Positions 1 through 9,542 of a DNA stretch of 41,000 nt are shown one piece after another. The stretch comes from Streptacidiphilus melanogenes (GTDB lineage: Bacteria; Actinomycetota; Actinomycetes; Streptomycetales; Streptomycetaceae): positions 60,743 through 101,742 of the forward strand of contig NZ_BBPP01000031.1 of the NCBI RefSeq assembly GCF_000787835.1, read 5' to 3'. The notes under the pieces are model-generated. The model had not been told where the DNA came from, did no database searches, and worked only from the letters and a program-made list of their open reading frames with translations. Position 1 is the stretch's first letter; each line of letters begins with the position of its first letter. The position numbers and the translations under genes are program-made.

Positions 1-1452
1 GTCCTGGTCCTGTTCATCCGGGTGTGCGACTCCGTCGTCCTCGGATACTTCCTGGCCATCAACACCGCCTACCTCATCCTGGTCCTGATCGCAGCTGGCG
101 ACTTCGTGCGGCACCTGCGCCGGGCGCCGTTCTCCGGCTACGACGACATCGCAGCAAGCCCGTTCACCCCGCCCATCTCGCTGATCGTGCCCGCGCACAA
201 CGAAGAAGCCAGCATCGTCCCCGCCGTCGAGGCGATGCTCCTGCTTCGCTACCCCTCCTTCGAGGTGATCGTCGTCGACGACGGTTCGACGGACGCCACC
301 TTGGAGCGCCTGCGCGAGGCGTTCGACCTGATCGAGGTGCCGCACGTGGTACCCGGTGAGGTGGCCGTGCGAGGCGAGGTGGAGTCGGTCCATCTGCCCA
401 GTGGTGGCGCCGTCTCACTGCTGGTCGCCCGCAAGCGCAACGGCGGCAAGGCGGACGCTCTCAACCTCGGCATCGATCTGGCTCGCTACCCGTTGTTGTG
501 CATGGTCGACGCGGACTCGATCCTCGACCCGCAGGCGCTGCTGGCCATCGCCAAACCTTTCGCCGACGACCCGCTGCACGTGGTGGCCGCAGGCGGGGTC
601 GTCGGCGTCGCCAACGGCTGCACCGTGCTTGCGGGACGCATCGCGCAGGTCCGGATGCCGGACGGTCTGCTCGCCAGGATCCAGACGGTCGAGTACCTGC
701 GCGCGTTCCTGCTCGGCCGCACGGGCTGGTCACGGCTCGGCGGGCTGCTGGTGATCGCTGGGGCCTTCGGGCTCTTTCGCAGGGATGCCGTGGTCGCGAT
801 CGGCGGCATGGATCCGGACTGCCTGGGGGAGGACGCGGAGCTGGTCGTCCGCCTCCACCGGCACCAGCGCGAGCAGGGCCGTGATTACCGGATCGTGTTC
901 GTCGGCGAGCCGATCTCGTGGAGCGAGGCGCCGGAGACGGCGCGGATGCTCGGACGGCAGCGGCGACGCTGGCACCGCGGGCTGACCGAAATCCTGCTCA
1001 AACACCGCAGGCTGATCGGCAACCGCCGCTACGGCCGTGTCGGCGTGATGGCGCTCCCGTTCTACGTGGTGTTCGAGCTGCTGGCACCTGTCGTCGAACT
1101 CTCCGGTCTCGTCCTTGTGCCGCTCGGACTCCTGCTGGGGGCCGTCGACGTGGCCTTCCTATGGCGGTTCCTGCTCGTCGCTTACGGATACGCCGTCGTG
1201 GTGAGCCTGGCTGCCCTGGTGGCCGAGGAGTACGCGTTCCACCGCTACCCACGGTGGCGCGATCTTGGTGGCGCGGTCGTCGGGGCGTTCGCCGAGAACC
1301 TCGGCTACCGGCAGTACACGGCCTGGTGGCGGGTCCGCGGCATGTGGGACGCGCTGCGGGGCGCCCCACAGGTCTGGGGCGCCATGACCCGGCGCGGCTT
1401 CGGCACAGCGGACGACGAGCGCCCTGATGGCACGTCAGGCGAACGAGCCTGA
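1..1452 (+). CDS. Processive family 2 glycosyltransferase (5' end outside window)
   Basis: Membrane glycosyltransferase of the hyaluronan/cellulose/poly-GlcNAc synthase type, which polymerises a nucleotide-sugar at the inner membrane. The frame is open from base 1; the first GTG in it is at 22, so the true start probably lies upstream. Counting from that GTG: a membrane segment at about 5-25, DDGS (86-89), DAD (163-165), GED (269-271) and the processivity motif QRRRW (313-317), then further membrane helices at about 340-410. All catalytic motifs are intact. The gene converges on the NRPS-like gene and their 3' ends overlap by 18 bases. Related synthases (BcsA, PgaC) are controlled by cyclic-di-GMP, and a GGDEF/EAL gene sits 4 kb away, so exopolysaccharide synthesis is likely. 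The sugar cannot be read from the sequence. Confidence 0.85.
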   Translation, partial: VLVLFIRVCDSVVLGYFLAINTAYLILVLIAAGDFVRHLRRAPFSGYDDIAASPFTPPISLIVPAHNEEASIVPAVEAMLLLRYPSFEVIVVDDGSTDATLERLREAFDLIEVPHVVPGEVAVRGEVESVHLPSGGAVSLLVARKRNGGKADALNLGIDLARYPLLCMVDADSILDPQALLAIAKPFADDPLHVVAAGGVVGVANGCTVLAGRIAQVRMPDGLLARIQTVEYLRAFLLGRTGWSRLGGLLVIAGAFGLFRRDAVVAIGGMDPDCLGEDAELVVRLHRHQREQGRDYRIVFVGEPISWSEAPETARMLGRQRRRWHRGLTEILLKHRRLIGNRRYGRVGVMALPFYVVFELLAPVVELSGLVLVPLGLLLGAVDVAFLWRFLLVAYGYAVVVSLAALVAEEYAFHRYPRWRDLGGAVVGAFAENLGYRQYTAWWRVRGMWDALRGAPQVWGAMTRRGFGTADDERPDGTSGERA

Positions 1453-4400
1453 GGTCAACCGCGCCGCCTCCTCTTCCGCTGCCGGTAGCGGCGGCAGAAG
1501 GCTGTCGCGCTCGCGGAGCAGAGCGAGGTAGCGGGTCCGGGGCAGCAGCACGGCCCCCATCGCGCGCGCGTGTCTGCTGTCCCATTGGGCGTCCAGCACC
1601 GCCCCATCGACCTGGGCGAACCGCCGGGCCAGGTCCGCCACCGCGACCTGCGCGGCCCCGACCTGACGGCCGAACATCGAGTCCATGCTGAACACCTGGC
1701 CGATCCGGATGCCGAACACGCCGCCGATCAGCTGTTCGCCGTCCCACACTTCGACACTGTGCGCCCGGCCCATCTCATGCAGCCGGACCAGGCTGCGTAC
1801 GAGATCATCTGTCAGCCACAGCGGATCCCGCCCGGAGCGGCATTCGCGAACGACTGCCTTGAAGTCCCGGTTCGTGGTCGTCGTCCATTCCAGGCGGTTG
1901 CGCAGACGCCGCGCGAGCCTGTGGCTGAGGTGCACCTGACCGGGATACAGAACCGGCCGCGGATCGGGCGAATACCAGGCAACCGCCCAGGGATCGCCCG
2001 TGCGGGGGCCGACGAACCGGATCCTGCCCGCCGCCACCCCCTCGGCGGAGCTCGACTGGTGCAGGGCACGCGCGTCGTCGTCGGGGGCGGGCATGGGGAA
2101 GGCCCCGGCTTCGTAGCCCGCCAGCAACTGGTCAGGACCGATGTCGCCTCCGAACGCGACCGGCCCCTGTTTGGCGGACTGCGACAGATCGAGGTCGGCC
2201 CAGCCGACGTTCCCGCGCCCGCGCAGGGAGCCTCGCGGCGGCGGCAGGTAGCCGTCCGACTGGAGGAACCGCACGTAGGTGTCCAGCATGTGAAGGTCAA
2301 CGGGTGGGATCTCGATGGCGCTGTCCAGCAGGGCCCGTTCGGCGTTCGCCCGGGTGAATGCCGGGAAGACACCCTCGAGGTACATCTCGCTCACCGTGAG
2401 GTCGGCCCGGTTGCAGCGGTCCACGAACAGGGGCACGAACGGAGTCAGGGGGTGAGTGGGGTGGCCCGCCGCGAACTGGATGAGGTCGCGGACCCATGCG
2501 CCGTAGGGGACCAGCTCGACCGGGTAGCCGTGGAGCCGCAGGCAGTCGGCAAGCGAGCTGATCAGCGCAGGCCGGGGGTTGGTCAGGTGGTAGACCCTTC
2601 CGCGAGCCGGGCGGGTGGTGGAGATGTGACCGACCGCCCTGGCGAAGACGTCGGCGGGAAGGAAGTCCAAAGGCAGGCCGACCGCCGGACACTGGCCGGT
2701 GTCGGCGATGAACCTGATCAGCGCGCAGATTTCGGTACTGGTGTTGAGAACGCCGGTGTCGAGTGATCCGGTGATGTCCTGGAGCCGGTACACCGTCACC
2801 GGGACGCCTTCCTCGGCGGCCTGCCGCAGCATGGCCTCGGCCACCCATTTGGTCTCGACGTAGCCGACCGACAGGTAGTCGGCGTAGTCCAGTGGGGTCT
2901 CCTCGCTGACCGTCCGGATCCCAGCCGCTCCGAAGCCGGCCATGACGGCCAGACTGGACGCGTAGTGCAGTGGTACGGACCGCGGCGCGGCCAGACGGAC
3001 CAACTCGCGGACGGAGTCCACGTTGGCGCCCCGAAGGTCCTGGTAGGGGTAGATGAAGTTGACCAGTCCGCCCAGGTGGTAGACCAGATCGACGGTGTTC
3101 CCGAGCTCGGCGAAGACCTCCAGGGGCAGCCCGAGCCTCGGCCTGCTCAGATCGCCGGGCACCAGCAAGATCCTTTGGTTGCGCAGGACAGCGGGCAGGT
3201 CGCGGCGCAGGAACCGCTGGTGTGCCGCGCGGACGCGCTCCCACGCCTGTTCCCCATCCGCGGCGCGGACCAGGCAGTGCACGCGTGCCCGGGTGTGCTC
3301 CAGCAGATAGGCCAGCATGTGGGAGCCGCATAGGCCCGTCGCCCCGGTCAGCAGCACGTGCCCCGGATGCTGCCACACCGGCGCAGCGGCCGCGGCGTGT
3401 TCCCAGCTGAGCAGCAGCTGCGCTTCGGCGGCGAAGTCGGTGTCCACGTGTTCCGTTTGAGCCAGTGTGCCGGCGCGGGCCTGGCGCGCGTGTTCGGCGA
3501 AAGCCGAAAGGGTCGAGTGATGAAGGAGGGCGCGGGCCAGTTCGCGGACCTGATCGATGCCGATGCCGAACATGACCCTGGCGCGGGCCAGCATCTCCAT
3601 GGCCAGCAGCGAGTTCCCGCCGAGTTCGAAGAAGTCGTCCTCGGCCCTGATCCGCGGCACGTCCAAGATCCGTTCCCACAACTGCGCCATGCCGGCCTGC
3701 AGGGAGGCAGCCGGCGGCGCTGCTCCTTCCTCGACCGGGACCACGACCGGCTGAGCCTGGGGCATGGCCTTGCGGTCGATCTTGCCGTTGGGCGTCAGCG
3801 GCATGTCGGACAGCGGGGCCAGGACGCGGGGAACCATGTAGGCGGGCAGGAGTTCGGCCAGGGCGGCACGCAGCCGTTCCGGGGATGAGTCCTGCGGTGC
3901 CGTGCCGGCGCCGCACCTGGTGTAGAAGGCGGCCAGTTCCAGCTCCTGGCCCTGAGGGCCGGGGCGTGCGGTCACCACCGCCTGGGCCACACCCGGCTGG
4001 GAGCGCAGCACGCTCTCCACCTCTGCCGGGTCCACCCTGAAGCCGCGGATCTTGACCTGCTCGTCGACCCGGCCGAGGATCTCCAGGTTCCCGTCCGTGC
4101 GCCAGCGCCCCGTGTCGCCGGTGCGGTACATCCGCGCCCCTGGGACTTTCGCGTACGGGTCCGGCAGGAACTGCAGGGCAGTCAGGCCGGGCTGATCCCA
4201 GATGCCTTCCGCCAGGTGAGTCCCGCCGATCCAGACCTCCCCGCGCTCGCCCGGCGCGACGGGGCGCAGTCGCGGGTCGAGCACGTGCACGTGGGCGCCT
4301 GGTAGCGCCTGACCCACCGGCGCAGGCGCACTGCCGGGTGAGGACAGCAGCTGCTCGTTGAGCTCGCAAACGGTGGAGGTGATGACGGTCTCGGTCAGCC

Positions 4401-5571
4401 CGTAGGCGTTGACGAGCCGGGTGCCGGGGAAGTGCCGCAGCCAGGCGTGGCAGTCCTTCGCGTGGACGGTCTCGCCGCCCAGGATGACCAGGCGCACCGT
4501 GGACAGGCGCTCTTGGCCCGGGCCCAACAGGTCCAGTAGCCGGCGCCAGTAGGCGGGGGTGAGGTCGACGACCGTGACGCCGAGCTCGGGGACACCCTGC
4601 AGGAGGTCGGTGGGGGCCCACACCTGTGGGCCCGTCAGGACTGTCGCGGCGCCGTTGATGAGCGGCGCGAAGAGTTGCTCGAGCGAGGTGTCGAAACCCA
4701 GGGCGGCCAGGTGCAGCACCCGGTCCCCGGGAGCCAGGTCGTAGAAGTCGCCTGCGGCGGACAGGGCCCCTGCCCAGGCGTGGTGGGTGATCGCGACCCC
4801 TTTGGGCGGGCCCGTCGATCCGGAGGTGAAGATGACGTAGGCGACAGCGGCAGGATCCGGGTCCTGCGGCTGCCCGTCCGGCTCATCTGCAGGGTCGGCC
4901 AGCAGGTCCTCAACCGCCAGGACGCGGGGCGCTCCCGCAGCCCCGGCGCCGGGCTCGGAGCTCTTCGCGGCATCCGGAGACGACACGCCGAACAGGGGGC
5001 TGTACTGGTGGCTCGTCAGCACGTGTGTCGCTTCGACCTCGGCGGTGAGGCCGGTCAGGCGCCGTGCCGGAGCGGCGGGGTCCAGGGGGAGGAAGGCGGC
5101 ACCAGTGCGCTGCACGGCCAGGAGCGAGACGACCAGTTCGGGCACGCGACCCAGGCACACCGCCACCACCGCTCCTGGTTCAACGCCGCGTTCACGCAGC
5201 CGGCAAGCCAGTGAGTCGGCGCTGTCGTCCAGTGCGCGGTAGGGCAGCTCACCGCCTTCCCACAACACGGCGGGAGCGTTCGGGCTGGACTGCGCGAGCG
5301 ACCGGACTCGCGCGGAGACCGTCGCCGGCGGCGCGCCTGGTCCGATCGACGATTGCCGGCCGCCGACCGTGGGACGGCGGCCAAGCCGCCACTGCGCCGT
5401 CTTGCCGTCCAGGGCGGCGGCGGCCTCGGCAGCCGACGCGGCGGCCTCGCCGACCTGCCGCCAGCCTTCGGGCACCGGCAGGTACGAAGGCCACACGGCG
5501 TGGTGATCCTGGTCGTTGCGCAGCAGGAGCCAGGACTCGGGACGCTCGTCCGGGATCTGTTCTTCCGCCAC
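1435..5571 (-). CDS. NRPS-like fusion: MbtH-like, adenylation, carrier, thioester reductase, Aat-like domain
   Basis: A 1378-residue protein with an unusual order. Residues 12-65 resemble an MbtH chaperone (NDQDHHAVWP, PEGW) but are degenerate at the end. Adenylation spans about 85-605: FTSGSTGPPKG (248-258), FDTS with Asp294 where alpha-amino acids are bound, YRTGDTGRW (482-490), Lys598. Carrier has GGNSLL with Ser654. Thioester reductase has TGATGLCG (742-749) and YVETK (Tyr904, Lys908). Residues about 1138-1350 match leucyl/phenylalanyl-tRNA-protein transferase: GGDIGPDQLL, SPDPRPVL, HEMGRAHSVEVW, SMDSMF and LDAQ (Asp1327, Gln1329); the usual Glu of GESMF is Asp1297. GTG start follows a GGAGG site. 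It lies 18 bases after the GGDEF/EAL gene, probably one transcript. By inference an amino acid is activated, released as aldehyde or alcohol, and perhaps acylated from aminoacyl-tRNA. The product is unknown. Confidence 0.9.
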   Translation of the reverse strand: MAEEQIPDERPESWLLLRNDQDHHAVWPSYLPVPEGWRQVGEAAASAAEAAAALDGKTAQWRLGRRPTVGGRQSSIGPGAPPATVSARVRSLAQSSPNAPAVLWEGGELPYRALDDSADSLACRLRERGVEPGAVVAVCLGRVPELVVSLLAVQRTGAAFLPLDPAAPARRLTGLTAEVEATHVLTSHQYSPLFGVSSPDAAKSSEPGAGAAGAPRVLAVEDLLADPADEPDGQPQDPDPAAVAYVIFTSGSTGPPKGVAITHHAWAGALSAAGDFYDLAPGDRVLHLAALGFDTSLEQLFAPLINGAATVLTGPQVWAPTDLLQGVPELGVTVVDLTPAYWRRLLDLLGPGQERLSTVRLVILGGETVHAKDCHAWLRHFPGTRLVNAYGLTETVITSTVCELNEQLLSSPGSAPAPVGQALPGAHVHVLDPRLRPVAPGERGEVWIGGTHLAEGIWDQPGLTALQFLPDPYAKVPGARMYRTGDTGRWRTDGNLEILGRVDEQVKIRGFRVDPAEVESVLRSQPGVAQAVVTARPGPQGQELELAAFYTRCGAGTAPQDSSPERLRAALAELLPAYMVPRVLAPLSDMPLTPNGKIDRKAMPQAQPVVVPVEEGAAPPAASLQAGMAQLWERILDVPRIRAEDDFFELGGNSLLAMEMLARARVMFGIGIDQVRELARALLHHSTLSAFAEHARQARAGTLAQTEHVDTDFAAEAQLLLSWEHAAAAAPVWQHPGHVLLTGATGLCGSHMLAYLLEHTRARVHCLVRAADGEQAWERVRAAHQRFLRRDLPAVLRNQRILLVPGDLSRPRLGLPLEVFAELGNTVDLVYHLGGLVNFIYPYQDLRGANVDSVRELVRLAAPRSVPLHYASSLAVMAGFGAAGIRTVSEETPLDYADYLSVGYVETKWVAEAMLRQAAEEGVPVTVYRLQDITGSLDTGVLNTSTEICALIRFIADTGQCPAVGLPLDFLPADVFARAVGHISTTRPARGRVYHLTNPRPALISSLADCLRLHGYPVELVPYGAWVRDLIQFAAGHPTHPLTPFVPLFVDRCNRADLTVSEMYLEGVFPAFTRANAERALLDSAIEIPPVDLHMLDTYVRFLQSDGYLPPPRGSLRGRGNVGWADLDLSQSAKQGPVAFGGDIGPDQLLAGYEAGAFPMPAPDDDARALHQSSSAEGVAAGRIRFVGPRTGDPWAVAWYSPDPRPVLYPGQVHLSHRLARRLRNRLEWTTTTNRDFKAVVRECRSGRDPLWLTDDLVRSLVRLHEMGRAHSVEVWDGEQLIGGVFGIRIGQVFSMDSMFGRQVGAAQVAVADLARRFAQVDGAVLDAQWDSRHARAMGAVLLPRTRYLALLRERDSLLPPLPAAEEEAARLTSGSFA

Positions 5572-5589
5572 CTTGAGCCTCCAGCCCGC

Positions 5590-8500
5590 CTACCACGTGC
5601 CGTGGGTTGCGATCCCGGCTGACTCGGCCAGCAGGAACGACTGCGCTGCCTCCGAGTCCAGTGGCCGGGCGAAGAGGTAGCCCTGACCGAGAGGGCAGCC
5701 CATCGAGATCAGCAGGTCCCTTTGTGTGGTGTTCTCCACTCCCTCGGCGATGACCTTCATGCCGAGTGTGTCGGCGAGATGGGTGATCCCCTCGACCAGG
5801 GCGTACTGCTGGGGCGAGTGGCCGAGTTCGTCGATGAACGACTTGTCGATCTTCAGTATCGAGATCGGGAACTCCCTCAGGTAGCTGAGCGAGGAGTAGC
5901 CCGTGCCGAAGTCGTCGATCGCGATCCGGATGCCCATCTCCGTCAGGGCCTGCATCTCGGCCAGGACCCGCTCGTCCCGTCCCAGCAAAAGGCCCTCGGT
6001 CAGCTCCAGCACCAGCCGGGACGGGTCGACGCCGGAGCGGTCCAAGGACCACTGCATCACCTCCAGGAAGCTGCGGTCCCGGAATTGACGTGGCGAGACG
6101 TTCACACTCACGTACGGCAGTCCGGTGCTGGTGCCGTCGGCCAGTGCGACCGCGCGCTCGGCCAGCATCGAGTGCCACGCCACAGCCTCCTTGGACGCCT
6201 GTACCAGGACCCAGCTGCCCAGTGGCACGATCTGCCCGCTCTCCTCGGCGAGCGGGATGAACTGTTCTGGCATCACCATGCCGCGGGTGGAGTGAGGCCA
6301 CCGCAGCAGCGCCTCGAAGCCCGAGACCCGTCCGGTGCCGAGCTCGACGATGGGTTGGTAGACGACCTTGAACGACTCGACCTGCGCGCGGTCCAGGCTC
6401 TCTTGCAGGGCGTGCCGTTCCACCATGCCGCTCTGCAGCGCAGGGTGGTACCGACGCCACTGCCGCTTGCCGGCCGTCTTCGCCTCGTACAGGGCCAGGT
6501 CCGCGTGGGCCAGCAGCTCCACCGCGTCGAAGCTGTCCTCCGTCGTGGCGATGCCCACGCTTGCATAGACGCTCACCATTCCCACGCTGAGCCGGAAGGG
6601 CTCGGCGAAGACCTCGAGGACGTGGTCCGCGAAGGTCTCCACATCCTCGGGCGTCATCGGGTCCTCGACGAGAAGGGCGAACTCGTCACCGCCGATGCGT
6701 GCCGCGGTGTCCGAGGCACGGACGCTGGTCGACAGCCGTAGCGACAGGGCGACCAGAAGCTCGTCGCCGACGGCGTGGCCCTGCACGTCGTTGACCACCT
6801 TGAAGTCGTCCACGTCGACGAACAGCACGCCGACGACCTTTCCCGCACGCTGGCTCTGCGTCAGCGCGTGGGAGATGCGCTCCTGGAACAGCACCCGGTT
6901 GGCCAAACCGGTCAGCGGATCGTGAAAGGCCCGGTGGGTCAGCTCCCGCTCGAGCTTGCGCTGCTCGGTCACGTCGCGCAGGGTCAGCACGAGCCCTGCG
7001 ACGGTGGGGTCCTGGCGCAGATCGCTGCACCGGACCTCGACCTCGATGGTCGTCCGGTCGGCACGCAGCATCCGCCAGTGCTCACGGCGTCCCTGGAAGT
7101 CACGCTCCCGCATCTGGTCCAAGGTGCGGACAACTGCGCGGCTTTCCTGCGGCGGGACCAGCTCCGTGAGGCGGGATCCGACCAGCGTGGTCGAGCCCAG
7201 GAGCTGGTCGGCGGAGGGGCTCGCATACCGGATGCGGTCGTCGTCGAGGATGAGGATCACGTCCGACGCATTTTGAACCAGCGTTCTGAAGTAGGCCTCG
7301 CTGTTGCGCTTGCTGACCTCATGGCTGAGCAGGATGCGTTGCAGTGCCTGGGAGGCCTGGGTGGCCAGGGTCACGAGGCTGTCGTGGAGCACCGTCAGCT
7401 CGCGTTCGTCGCCGATGACCAGGAGCACACCGACGACAGGGTCCTTCGCGTCCGCCTTCAGCAGCGCGATCGGGCACACCAGCGCGCTGCGCCGGGGCTT
7501 GATCCATTCGAGCAGCGGCTTGGGCAGGCGCTCGGCGTTCAGTTGGCGTGGGCGGCCGTCGCCGACCAGTGCGCACAGTGCGGGGGCCGCCTGGGGCACG
7601 GCCGTCTCGAGTTCGCTTCGCGTCGCCCAGGCCGCCCAGGCGCCGCTCTCGTTGCTGATGGTGAACACCGCTTCCGGGCCGGAGCCACCCAGCAGTGCGG
7701 TGGTGGCAGCGTGGACCGCCGCGCAGATGTCGCTCAGGGAGTCCGCCTGACCGAGTTGGGCCGTAGCGGCACGCAGTACCTGTTCCCTGGTGACCGCCTG
7801 ACGGTGGGTGGCTGCCACGCCCGAGAGCCGGTAGAGCACCAGGAGGAACAAGATCGCGGAGAAGGCCCCGATCACGCCGGCGTTCCTGGTGTCCCCACGG
7901 GCGGCGGCCAGCAGCAGCATGCCGGGTGCGATCAGCGAGGCGAGGGTGAGCAGGCTCAGCCGTCCCCGTCCGGTCTCCGGTTTCGCTGGGACGGGCTGGG
8001 TCAGTGTCACCATCGACGGGTGCAGCGCGGCCGCGCCCCAGGCGGCGTAGAAGACCGCCCAGCCCAGGTCGACGATGGTGCCGGTCCGCCAGGTGCCGTA
8101 CAGCTGTATGAGCGCGTAGGCGATGTCGGAGGCGAGCAAACCCAGCGTGCCAATGGTGAGGAGCACCACCGAGGCGCTCTTGCCGCCGCGCGGGGCCAGC
8201 AGACGCAGCAGCATCGCGAGCACAAGGATGTCGCCCAACGGGTAGGCGATGGTGATGGCCTTCTGCAGCCACGACAGTCCGGCGGTGTGCGCGTAGGGGA
8301 CGATCACGTAGATCCAGCACAGCAGAGCCAGCCCGACAGTCAGCGTGAGCGCGTCGATGAAGCTGGCGCGGTCTCGGCGTGCCGAGCGCCATCGGACGAA
8401 GCCGAGCAGTCCGGCCGCGTAGAAGATGTACGTCGCCAGGTAGAAGCCGTCCGCCGTCGAGGGAAACGGGTCCTCGTGCAGGAATTGGATGAGCACGATC

Positions 8501-8736
8501 TGGGCGGACTGCCCGGCCGCGAAGCTCAGGTTCGCCGCCGCGAGAAAGAGCCACGGCAGCCGCCCGGCGGGCCGGTTGACGGCGACGCCGACGAGTATGG
8601 CCGACACACTGCTCAGGCCGATGGCCACGAAAATCAGCCGCTGACTGGAGAAGGCGTAGTAGAGGCAGGTGAGCAGGGTCACCAGGACACCGAAACCGGC
8701 CAGCAAACAAGGATGGGACCGCCGTTGAGAACTCAC
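5590..8736 (-). CDS. Membrane GGDEF/EAL cyclic-di-GMP enzyme with GAF and PAS domains
   Basis: Bifunctional diguanylate cyclase/phosphodiesterase setting cyclic-di-GMP levels. I place the start at a GTG at 8736, preceded by GGGAAGG; the frame stays open to 8886 but that stretch reads like leader. In the 1048-residue protein: about eight membrane helices (10-305), GAF-like region (320-465), PAS (478-595), GGDEF (600-755) and EAL (780-1030). The cyclase motif GGDEF (682-686) is intact, with an RxxD inhibitory site (RASD) five residues before IGGDEF. The phosphodiesterase side keeps EAL (808-810), DDFGTGYSS and EGVE. Both activities could therefore work. The layout resembles the RmdA/RmdB class of Streptomyces but I cannot assign an orthologue. 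It is the first gene of an operon with the NRPS-like fusion. Confidence 0.92.
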   Translation of the reverse strand: MSSQRRSHPCLLAGFGVLVTLLTCLYYAFSSQRLIFVAIGLSSVSAILVGVAVNRPAGRLPWLFLAAANLSFAAGQSAQIVLIQFLHEDPFPSTADGFYLATYIFYAAGLLGFVRWRSARRDRASFIDALTLTVGLALLCWIYVIVPYAHTAGLSWLQKAITIAYPLGDILVLAMLLRLLAPRGGKSASVVLLTIGTLGLLASDIAYALIQLYGTWRTGTIVDLGWAVFYAAWGAAALHPSMVTLTQPVPAKPETGRGRLSLLTLASLIAPGMLLLAAARGDTRNAGVIGAFSAILFLLVLYRLSGVAATHRQAVTREQVLRAATAQLGQADSLSDICAAVHAATTALLGGSGPEAVFTISNESGAWAAWATRSELETAVPQAAPALCALVGDGRPRQLNAERLPKPLLEWIKPRRSALVCPIALLKADAKDPVVGVLLVIGDERELTVLHDSLVTLATQASQALQRILLSHEVSKRNSEAYFRTLVQNASDVILILDDDRIRYASPSADQLLGSTTLVGSRLTELVPPQESRAVVRTLDQMRERDFQGRREHWRMLRADRTTIEVEVRCSDLRQDPTVAGLVLTLRDVTEQRKLERELTHRAFHDPLTGLANRVLFQERISHALTQSQRAGKVVGVLFVDVDDFKVVNDVQGHAVGDELLVALSLRLSTSVRASDTAARIGGDEFALLVEDPMTPEDVETFADHVLEVFAEPFRLSVGMVSVYASVGIATTEDSFDAVELLAHADLALYEAKTAGKRQWRRYHPALQSGMVERHALQESLDRAQVESFKVVYQPIVELGTGRVSGFEALLRWPHSTRGMVMPEQFIPLAEESGQIVPLGSWVLVQASKEAVAWHSMLAERAVALADGTSTGLPYVSVNVSPRQFRDRSFLEVMQWSLDRSGVDPSRLVLELTEGLLLGRDERVLAEMQALTEMGIRIAIDDFGTGYSSLSYLREFPISILKIDKSFIDELGHSPQQYALVEGITHLADTLGMKVIAEGVENTTQRDLLISMGCPLGQGYLFARPLDSEAAQSFLLAESAGIATHGTW

Positions 8737-9542
8737 GACCGCCACCTTCCCGGCCCCCTCGGCAGGCCAGAGGCCGACGAGAACGTCGCGGCGCAGCGGG
8801 GGCCGGCGCAGCCGCATGCAGACGGGTACGCGACTTCCGTAACCTGTCTCCCACTCCTTCGCAGTCCTTGGCTCGGCCCGGAACAACGCTATACCTGCCG
8901 ACTTTGACGTGCATTTGCTGAGCGCAGCCCAGGCTTCACTCGGCTCTTCCAGCGCCTTCGCGCCCGGCAGTCAGGCGCAGTCGCAGAAGATTTCGCGGTC
9001 AATCAACCGGGGAGAGGTGAGCGGGCGACGGCCGTATTCATCGAGCCGGGTAGCCCGGATGCCGACCTGGCTCGTGCACGGCGGCGACGTCCAACGCGGC
9101 ATTTGGCCGCCTGTGCCCGGTGCAGGACCGCGAAGCCGGGGCAACGATCCTGGCGGTGTCGTGAGCGGCTGTCGCCACGTCATCCACAACGGCACCCGCC
9201 CGAGCGGGTTCGATGGCCAACTCCCTTTCGGGGGTGCGGTCAAGGCACAGGGGCGGGCCTCGTCGCCCGGCAGGCGGTCCCAGGTCCTCGTGCCGCCCGC
9301 CCGCAGGGAGCCGCGACCTCTCCCGCGGCCTTCGGAGGGGACCGGATCGCCGCCGGCTGTCTGCGCCGGGTCCCTCGTTCGGGGCTGATCGCCGCAGGTG
9401 ACGCGAGTATCGGGGGCTGCTGGCGAGGCGGGACATCAGGTGGTGATCCCCATATGCTCCGCTGCAACGGAGCGTAGCTATTCGATTGCGTAGTGCTACT
9501 GGCCTGCGCGGCCGCGCTCGAGACGAAGAAGGAGGGATTGGC
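8737..9542. other. Intergenic region without a convincing gene
   Basis: About 800 bases between the divergent GGDEF/EAL and DUF11 genes. No frame shows coding-type bias with a ribosome site. It should contain promoters for both neighbours. The only structure I see is a small hairpin, ACCCGC/GCGGGT with a 4-base loop, at 9194-9209. Confidence 0.55.

Noticed and set aside
2297-4621. Long open frame on the - strand inside the NRPS-like gene
   Set aside because: Its translation is Arg/Pro/Gly-rich and without domains; it is a shifted-frame shadow of the 1378-residue gene.
6775-8907. 710-residue open frame on the + strand opposite the GGDEF/EAL gene
   Set aside because: It is antisense to a gene with clear conserved motifs, and its composition is typical of GC-driven antisense openness.
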